This document shows, one piece after another, positions 58,401 to 64,000 of a DNA stretch of 64,000 nucleotides. The DNA comes from Mucilaginibacter xinganensis (GTDB taxonomy: Bacteria; Bacteroidota; Bacteroidia; Sphingobacteriales; Sphingobacteriaceae), in NCBI RefSeq assembly GCF_002257585.1, contig NZ_CP022743.1, positions 4,154,001 to 4,218,000 of the forward strand, written 5' to 3'. The translations under genes were made by a program, and so were the position numbers. The notes below the pieces were generated by a model, which worked only from the letters and a program-made list of their open reading frames with translations, was not told the origin of the DNA and made no database searches. How positions within the stretch are numbered: the first letter of the stretch is position 1; every line of letters starts with the position of its first letter.

Positions 58401-59083
58401 CCGCCCGTTCAAGCATTTTGCTTGAATGCCAATAATTTAAGCGTCCCGCTTAAATTCAAATTAATAAATAATCTTCAACGGGCTTTCCGGATTAGCACTG
58501 CTATACCAGTAGTCATGTGCTGCACCTACAAATCCTGCCCTTACCGGATTCTCATGAATGTAATCGATCTTCTGATCAATAACCGCCGGCGAATAGAGTA
58601 ATACCGGGTAATTCCCATTCTGCCAAAATTGATGATTTTCATTTAGCGGGTTATACTTGCCGGCGTGTTCAAACGCTTTAATCATCCATTCCCGCCTGCT
58701 TTCACCTGCATTATTGGCGATCAGTTCAAAAAGCTTTTTAGAAGTATATGATTTAAAACGTCCCAAAACTTCTCCTAACGAGCCATCCGTCACATTGGCT
58801 ACAAGGTGTATGTGGTTTGTCATGATTACATAGGCATAGATGTTCATATTTTTATGTTGCTGAGAATATTGAAGGTTTTCAATAATAAAATCGCTGTACT
58901 CCCGCCTCGTGAATACGTCTATCCAGTCTACTACGGTAAAGGTTGCAGAATAAAGCTCGTCGGTTGAGGCATTGCGTGACATGAAATAAATATGGGCTTT
59001 TATTTAAAAAATAGCAATGGTTTTTAATTTAAGCGGGACGCTTAAATTTTTTGGTATCCAAGCAAAATGCTTGGACAGGCGGG
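58401..59083 (-). mobile_element. REP-RAYT-REP unit, copy 1
   Basis: About 683 bp from CCGCCCGTTCAAGCATTTTG at the left to GCTTGGACAGGCGGG at the right. Each end carries two palindromes: a TCAAGCATTTTGCTTGA-type hairpin and AATTTAAGCGTCCCGCTTAAATT-type hairpin, in opposite orientation at the two ends. Nearly identical to copy 2 at 59727-60408 with scattered single-base differences. Confidence 0.85.
58461..58982 (-). CDS. REP-associated tyrosine transposase (RAYT), copy 1
   Basis: 173 aa Y1-type transposase domain (IS200-like). Starts MSRNASTDELYSATFTVVDWIDVF; HUH motif with H57 and H59 in TNHIHLVAN, followed by RFKSYTSKKLFELI and the closing DYIHENPVRAGFVGAAHDYWYSS. RAYTs cut REP sequences in single-stranded form and are usually single-copy domesticated genes. 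Here it is flanked by REP palindromes and has a near twin. Confidence 0.9.
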   Translation of the reverse strand: MSRNASTDELYSATFTVVDWIDVFTRREYSDFIIENLQYSQQHKNMNIYAYVIMTNHIHLVANVTDGSLGEVLGRFKSYTSKKLFELIANNAGESRREWMIKAFEHAGKYNPLNENHQFWQNGNYPVLLYSPAVIDQKIDYIHENPVRAGFVGAAHDYWYSSANPESPLKIIY

Positions 59084-59115
59084 TGGCCTGCAATACCTGC
59101 CAGGTTTGGTCTATA

Positions 59116-59658
59116 TCAAGATGTAGGAGTATCTGTTTTAAGCATTTTAGGTTTAACGGCACGTCCAATAGCATATATAACGGAGCCTATGAACAAACCC
59201 TGTAGTAAAATTAACCACAAAAAGTTTAACGAAAGTTGGGTAGCCATATAATCTCTTTGCAAGGCTGTAATATCAATAATAAAAAACTCAATTACCCAAC
59301 CAAGATTCATTAAAAACGAGAGGGTCAACAACACGTACTTATTACGCCCCAGCTTTTTGAACAACAACAATAAAGGAAAGAGCGTGTTGGGCACAAGCAT
59401 TATATAATAGACGAAACCGTAGTAGTCCGTAGCTCTTCCCAAAAAACTAACGTTTGTGGCAGGCGAAAAGTAGGCTATAAAGTAATAACTAATATTCAAT
59501 CCGGCATAAACCAAAATGAGCCCTTTTATAATTTTAAAAGCATTGGTATTATCTGTTTTTAAAACATTACCAACAAGCATTATCGATAGAATGCTTATAA
59601 ACAGACTTTTTATAAAAATGCTATTGATAAAATAGGTTAATAGGTGCAAAACTTTCAT
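59116..59658 (-). CDS. hypothetical membrane protein between the RAYT units
   Basis: 180 aa with about five hydrophobic segments (near 10-28, 40-62, 70-98, 108-128, 143-165). AT-rich. No family recognised. It is boxed in by two REP-RAYT-REP units, so it may have travelled with them or been bracketed by chance. Confidence 0.6.
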   Translation of the reverse strand: MKVLHLLTYFINSIFIKSLFISILSIMLVGNVLKTDNTNAFKIIKGLILVYAGLNISYYFIAYFSPATNVSFLGRATDYYGFVYYIMLVPNTLFPLLLLFKKLGRNKYVLLTLSFLMNLGWVIEFFIIDITALQRDYMATQLSLNFLWLILLQGLFIGSVIYAIGRAVKPKMLKTDTPTS

Positions 59659-59726
59659 CGGCTTAAATTAATTATTAATCGCCACAAAAAGAAAGAATGC
59701 ATAGACTGTAATATTCCGCCGTTATT

Positions 59727-60408
59727 CCGCCCGTTCAAGCATTTTGCTTGAATGACAATAATTTAAGCGTCCCGCTTAAATTCAAATTAATAAATAATCT
59801 TCAACGGGCTTTCCGGATTAGAACTGCTATACCAGTAGTCATGTGCTGCACCTACAAATCCCGCTTTTACCGGATTCTCATGAATGTAATCGATCTTCTG
59901 ATCGATAACCGCCGGCGAATAGAGTAATACCGGGTAATTCCCATTCTGCCAAAATTGATGATTTTCATTTAGCGGATTATACTTGCCGGCGTGTTCAAAC
60001 GCTTTAATCATCCATTCCCGCCTGCTTTCACCTGCATTATTGGCGATCAGTTCAAAAAGCTTTTTAGAAGTATATGATTTAAAACGTCCTAAAACTTCTC
60101 CTAACGAGCCATCCCTGACATTTGCCACAAGGTGTATGTGGTTTGTAATGATCACATAGGCATAGACGTTCAGGTTTTTATGTTGCTGACAATACTGAAG
60201 ATTTTCAATAATAAAATCGCTGTACTCCCGCCTCGTTAAAACGTCTATCCAGTCTACTACGGTAAAGGTTGCAAAATAAAGCTCGTCGGTTGAGGCATTG
60301 CGTGACATGAAATAAATATGGGCTTTTATTTTAAAAATAGCAATGGTTTTTAATTTAAGCGGGACGCTTAAATTTTTGGTATCCAAGCAAAATGCTTGGA
60401 CAGGCGGG
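59727..60408 (-). mobile_element. REP-RAYT-REP unit, copy 2
   Basis: About 682 bp with the same ends as copy 1 (CCGCCCGTTCAAGCATTTTG ... GCTTGGACAGGCGGG) in the same orientation. The two units are direct repeats 643 bases apart. Confidence 0.85.
59787..60308 (-). CDS. REP-associated tyrosine transposase (RAYT), copy 2
   Basis: 173 aa from the Met at 60308 (MSRNASTDELYFATFTVV); the frame is open 26 codons further into the REP end. Same HUH site (TNHIHLVAN) as copy 1, with about a dozen substitutions (for example YFATF for YSATF, VLTRRE for VFTRRE, NPVKAG for NPVRAG). Both copies are intact, so both could be functional. Confidence 0.9.
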   Translation of the reverse strand: MSRNASTDELYFATFTVVDWIDVLTRREYSDFIIENLQYCQQHKNLNVYAYVIITNHIHLVANVRDGSLGEVLGRFKSYTSKKLFELIANNAGESRREWMIKAFEHAGKYNPLNENHQFWQNGNYPVLLYSPAVIDQKIDYIHENPVKAGFVGAAHDYWYSSSNPESPLKIIY

Positions 60409-60524
60409 CGGAATGGGGTATAAACGCAGGACAGGTATATCGGCGTCCCGCATCACTGACCTTATCACCTCCCCTATGCACATCTGGCAAAAATTATTAT
60501 CTTGCCAAATTACAAACACGCCCT

Positions 60525-61394
60525 ATGATTGATCTTTGCTGTATAGGCCACATCACTTCCGACAAGGTGGTAACCACCACTTCCACCATGCACATGCCCG
60601 GCGGCACCGCTTTTTATTTTTCGTGCGCGGTAAGCCAGCTGCCAATCAATTACCTGCTGGTTACCGCCCTGGCCCCTGCCGAGATCCATTACGTGGCCGA
60701 TCTGCGTGCCAAAGGCATCGAAGTTAAGGTGCAGCCCAGTGCCCATACCGTGTATTTTGAAAATATTTATGCCGAAAACCAGGACGAGCGCACCCAGAAT
60801 GTGTTGGAAAAAGCCGACCCGTTCGGGGTGGAACAGCTTGAAAACGTAGCCGCAAAGGTATTTCACCTGGGGCCGCTGCTGGCCGATGATATTGATTTAA
60901 ACCTGATCAAAACCCTGGCTTCAAAAAGCAGGGTGAGCATTGACGTGCAGGGCTATCTGCGCGAAGTGGTGAACCAGAAAGTGCGCGCGGTTGACTGGCC
61001 CCAAAAAAAGGAAGCCCTGCAATATGCCCATACCGTAAAAGCCGACGTTGCCGAATTGCAGGCCCTCACCGGCCTTAACGACCCTAAAAATGGTGCCCGG
61101 CTGCTGGCAGAATGGGGCGTGGCTGAAGTGGTGGTTACCAATGGCAGCGGCGGATCGTTCATTTTAAGCGGCGGCGAGATTTATACCATCCCGGCCTATC
61201 GCCCTAAGGTAATTGTTGACGCTACCGGTTGCGGCGATACTTACATGGCTGGATACCTGTACAGCCGCATTAAAGGGGAAGGCATCCAGGCGGCGGGCGA
61301 ATTTGCAGCCGCAATGGCCAGCCTTAAAATGGAACATCCGGGCCCCTTTACCGGCACCGAAGCCGACGTAAGGCAGCTGCTGAAAAAAAAATAA
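60525..61394 (+). CDS. PfkB-family carbohydrate/nucleoside kinase
   Basis: 289 aa from the ATG at 60525 (MIDLCCIGHITSDKVV); the open frame reaches 60396 but that part is repeat and spacer. Ribokinase-family landmarks: PGGTAFYFSCAVSQL near the N-terminus and the anion-hole/catalytic motif DATGCGDTYMAGYLYS near residue ~235. Phosphorylates a sugar or nucleoside; the substrate is not predictable. Confidence 0.88.
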   Translation: MIDLCCIGHITSDKVVTTTSTMHMPGGTAFYFSCAVSQLPINYLLVTALAPAEIHYVADLRAKGIEVKVQPSAHTVYFENIYAENQDERTQNVLEKADPFGVEQLENVAAKVFHLGPLLADDIDLNLIKTLASKSRVSIDVQGYLREVVNQKVRAVDWPQKKEALQYAHTVKADVAELQALTGLNDPKNGARLLAEWGVAEVVVTNGSGGSFILSGGEIYTIPAYRPKVIVDATGCGDTYMAGYLYSRIKGEGIQAAGEFAAAMASLKMEHPGPFTGTEADVRQLLKKK

Positions 61395-61401
61395 ATTGCT
61401 A

Positions 61402-61433
61402 TTGGTTTTAACAATGGCAATAGGTTAAATTTG
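61402..61433 (+). promoter_or_regulatory. promoter of the DUF1801 gene (-33 and -7)
   Basis: TTG at 61402-61404 and TAAATTTG (perfect TAnnTTTG) at 61426-61433, with 21 bases between. ATG follows 28 bases later. Confidence 0.55.
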
Positions 61434-61461
61434 ATAATATCCCGGGCTTAATATTAAAAAT

Positions 61462-61833
61462 ATGGATGGGCTGGCGCTATTTAATTCGTACCTCAACAAG
61501 CAGCAAGACAGTTTTAAACCCTGCCTCATCGCCCTGCGCAACCTGGTGCTCTCCATCGCCCCCTATGCCGAAGAAACCTTTAGTTACCAGGTGCACTGCT
61601 TTAAGCACCATTATATGCTGGTGGGCATTGGCGTTACCAAAGATTTTTGCAGCCTGTACACCATGAGCCCCAAGCTGGTAAAAAGCATGAAAGACGAGCT
61701 TAAAGGCTGTAAGGTATCAGGTACCACTATTCACTTTAGCCCCGCTGATGCGCTTCCGGAGCCGCTCATCACCAAAATTATTTTGGAGCGCATCCGCCAA
61801 AATGAATTGCTTGCCGCCACCCGCAAAAAGTAG
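61462..61833 (+). CDS. DUF1801-family protein
   Basis: 123 aa covering a DUF1801/YdhG-like domain: SYLNKQQDSFKPCLIALRNLVLSIAPYAEETFSYQV... then HFSPADALPEPLITKIILERIRQNE. Small cytosolic proteins of this family resemble frataxin-like iron chaperones in fold but their role is unproven. Own promoter seen upstream. Confidence 0.82.
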   Translation: MDGLALFNSYLNKQQDSFKPCLIALRNLVLSIAPYAEETFSYQVHCFKHHYMLVGIGVTKDFCSLYTMSPKLVKSMKDELKGCKVSGTTIHFSPADALPEPLITKIILERIRQNELLAATRKK

Positions 61834-61841
61834 CCGCCGTT

Positions 61842-62645
61842 TTAAAACACGTTAAATTTCAGTGTATCTGCCTGCATGGCGGTAAATATACCGAACCCGT
61901 TAAGTACGTTGGTAGGCTGGCTGGCCAGGCTTTGCGATGTGGAATTAGCGCTGTTACTGGTAAGCAGGTCAATATATTCCTTATTTACCCGCAGCAATAC
62001 CACGTCGTAATGGCCATAATAGCTAAATGGCCGCTGGGTAACCTCAAAGGCTGCGGCCCTTTCCGTATTCATTATAAAATTAGCCGACCGGTTGCCAAAG
62101 CTGCCCGTGGGGAAGTCAATACCATCCAGGTTATTAAACAGCAGCACGTGGTTTAACGAGTCGGGGTTGGTCCACGTAAACCGGTTTAGGGTATCAGTGG
62201 CGCTGTTTCTGCCCGTAAGGCCGTCAATGGTAATGGTGGAAACCCGTGTGGCAAAGTTTTGCGGCTTTGCAGGCATAACCGTTGTTGCCGATACCGCGTA
62301 AGTTAAATAGCTAAACTTTAAGCTGTAAGTTTTGCCCGCAGTTAAAAAGGTCGAATCGGCATAAACGTAGGTACCGGCTTTAGTTTCGGTAAGCACCACC
62401 GTTTTACTGCCATCGGCTATTGAAAGCTGAAGTCCCTTTATGCCCGCCCCGTATTTGGCGGTATCGGATATATCTTTTTGCTGATAAACCTTTATGGTAA
62501 TGGGTTTGCCGGCCATCAGGTAAGCTTCCACTACCGGTAAATTAACGCTCGCGGTGGTTACGTTTTCCTTTTTGCAGGCATACAGGGTAACGGCCAGCAG
62601 GCTGCCCAGCAGCATGGCTTTTAGTTTGTATCTCTTTATTTCCAT
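61842..62645 (-). CDS. DUF4249-family outer-membrane-associated lipoprotein
   Basis: 267 aa. Lipobox TLYACKKEN (Cys 24). Body of the DUF4249 type (VNLPVVEAYLMAGKPITIKVYQQKDISD, KTYSLKFSYLTYAVSATTVMPAKP), usually encoded beside a TonB-dependent receptor. Its ATG overlaps the receptor stop by 10 bases (ATGGAAATAA), so the two are translationally coupled and likely form one uptake complex. Confidence 0.85.
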   Translation of the reverse strand: MEIKRYKLKAMLLGSLLAVTLYACKKENVTTASVNLPVVEAYLMAGKPITIKVYQQKDISDTAKYGAGIKGLQLSIADGSKTVVLTETKAGTYVYADSTFLTAGKTYSLKFSYLTYAVSATTVMPAKPQNFATRVSTITIDGLTGRNSATDTLNRFTWTNPDSLNHVLLFNNLDGIDFPTGSFGNRSANFIMNTERAAAFEVTQRPFSYYGHYDVVLLRVNKEYIDLLTSNSANSTSQSLASQPTNVLNGFGIFTAMQADTLKFNVF

Positions 62646-64000
62646 CTTAAGCTTAGCGTAATGTTTGGGGTAAAGCCCAGGTAACTTACATCAGTGGTAA
62701 TTGCCTGGTAGTTTTGCAGCTGGTATTCTTTGTACCAGATATTGGTATGATTGTAAACGTTAAAAAGTGAAAGGCCTATGCTGCCGATCTTGTTCCCGCT
62801 GATCTTGATCAGGTCGTACGTTGCCGAAAGGTCAAGCCGGTGGTAATCGGGCAGGCGGCTGGCATTTTTTGCCCCCACATTGAAGGCGGTGGTGGTACCG
62901 CCGTCAAGCGATGATATGGTATACGACGAGAGCGGTGCCGTATAAGGGTGCCCGGTGCTGAAGAGCCATACTGCCGAGAAATTCCAGCGGTAGTAGTGGT
63001 ACATGTTAATGATCTTAAATTCATGCCGCACATCCTGGTCGGCTGCATAATAGTTGTTGCCAAATACGGCGTACTTGTTTTCGGCGCTGCCCAGTGTATA
63101 GCTCAGCCAGCCGGTGTAGCGGCCCATTTTTTTCTGGATCAGCAGTTCAACGCCCTTTGCCCGCCCGGTGCCGTTATAAAAATCCTGCACCATTGTTGCC
63201 GATGACCCCGGCGAAAACCCGGTTTGCCTAACCGTATATTGGGTAAGGCCCGATAAAGTTTTGTAGTACCCCTCCACATCTATCAAAAACAAATCGTTTT
63301 CATAGCTTACCCCGGCCATGTAATGCCTGGCACTGCCCACGGGGATGCTGGTATTGTTTGACAGCACCCAAAAATTGCGGTTCCCGTTTAAAATATCCTC
63401 GCGGGTTACCTGGTTTATAAACTGGTTAAACTGTCCGGTAGCCGCCTTAAGTGTATAATTTTCACTAAGCACGTAACTGGCCGAAAGGCGGGGTTCCAGG
63501 TACACTTTACCGGTTGGGCCATAGTAAGTGGTACGCAAACCGGGCTGTAAATGCAGTTTGCTGGTGGGGTCATACCCAAGTTCGGCATAGCCGCCGCCCA
63601 AAAAGGCATTGTTGTGCTGGTTTACCAGCTTGTCGGTATCGTTTTGCGTGTAGTTGTATTGTGTTTGCTGATGCGTGGCAAAGCCGCCAAATTCAAGCTT
63701 CAGCCTGTCGCTCATTTCCCAGGCCCATTCAGATTTTACGCCCGCGTCCTTTAAATTATTTTGCTCTACCGTTCCGTTGCTGAAGCTTTGGGAATCGCCG
63801 TTACTGTCGGTAGTGGTGCCCGAGGTGGTACGGTTGCGGTCGTTAAAGTACGATGAATAAGTAAGGTAGGTGTTTGAGTAAACCTTTTTATTAAGCTTAT
63901 GGAACCATTTAACGCTGGTGCCGGTATTGCCGTATTTGGTGTAATCGGTAATGTTGATACCGCCGGTGCTGGAACTCAGTGATGATGGAATTTGCAGCGC
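62636..64000 (-). CDS. TonB-dependent receptor, C-terminal part (runs off the window)
   Basis: The frame is open from the stop at 62636 to the right edge with no stop codon (455 codons visible); an internal Met at 63715 is not the start. Barrel strands are clear (LQPGLRTTYYGPTGKVYLEPRLSASYVL, LFNVYNHTNIWYKEYQLQNYQ and the final TPNITLSLRWK). Partner of the DUF4249 lipoprotein downstream. Plug domain and signal lie outside the window. Confidence 0.9.
   Translation of the reverse strand, partial: ALQIPSSLSSSTGGINITDYTKYGNTGTSVKWFHKLNKKVYSNTYLTYSSYFNDRNRTTSGTTTDSNGDSQSFSNGTVEQNNLKDAGVKSEWAWEMSDRLKLEFGGFATHQQTQYNYTQNDTDKLVNQHNNAFLGGGYAELGYDPTSKLHLQPGLRTTYYGPTGKVYLEPRLSASYVLSENYTLKAATGQFNQFINQVTREDILNGNRNFWVLSNNTSIPVGSARHYMAGVSYENDLFLIDVEGYYKTLSGLTQYTVRQTGFSPGSSATMVQDFYNGTGRAKGVELLIQKKMGRYTGWLSYTLGSAENKYAVFGNNYYAADQDVRHEFKIINMYHYYRWNFSAVWLFSTGHPYTAPLSSYTISSLDGGTTTAFNVGAKNASRLPDYHRLDLSATYDLIKISGNKIGSIGLSLFNVYNHTNIWYKEYQLQNYQAITTDVSYLGFTPNITLSLRWK

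Overview
The window is chromosomal DNA from a member of the Bacteroidota, most likely Sphingobacteriaceae and close to Mucilaginibacter or Pedobacter. This placement is inferred from gene content: a SusC/SusD pair, a periplasmic-propeller regulator with a LuxR-like C-terminus, BT_3928-type and DUF4249 proteins, many short lipoproteins, and -7 boxes of the form TAnnTTTG. I ran no database searches. I recognised no rRNA, tRNA or CRISPR array.

Layout. 0.1-10.5 kb: a polysaccharide-utilisation locus on the minus strand (SusC, SusD, LamG lipoprotein, glucoamylase/GH144-like lipoprotein) with its sensor-regulator upstream. A strong terminator lies inside the locus, before the glycosidase. 10.5-15.8 kb: trhO, kbl, an antitoxin/PIN-toxin pair wedged between kbl and pheS, pheS, a degenerate Rieske-like lipoprotein and a TetR regulator. 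15.8-21.5 kb: an NHL-repeat lipoprotein, then two units (membrane protein/winged-helix regulator/small membrane protein, and creD) that carry the same 19-bp palindromic operator. 21.5-41.2 kb: mostly housekeeping (rlmD, a PRTase, aroK, an orphan ABC permease, folP, a GH3-family enzyme, lptB, recJ, a zinc metalloprotease, an oxidoreductase). Scattered among these are a ParE-type toxin broken by a stop codon and a frameshifted RAYT transposase.

41.2-52.6 kb is the accessory part. A GC-rich TonB receptor and an AAA ATPase come first; the ATPase tail is built from intergenic repeat sequences read in frame. Next is a visibly AT-rich block of four plus-strand genes (46.4-50.6 kb): an unknown 404-aa protein, a dGTPase, a nucleotidyltransferase-like protein and a protein with features suggestive of an ADP-ribosyltransferase fold. 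The last three are tightly linked by overlapping ends. This block is my best candidate for an undescribed system, plausibly phage defence by nucleotide depletion plus a toxin/antitoxin-like pair. A membrane protein follows, with a 92-bp tandem array seeded from its own 3' end.

52.6-64 kb: short secreted proteins, the ATP-grasp/alpha-E/transglutaminase cluster, two near-identical REP-RAYT-REP units flanking a small membrane protein, a PfkB kinase, a DUF1801 protein, and a DUF4249/TonB-receptor pair whose receptor runs off the right edge.
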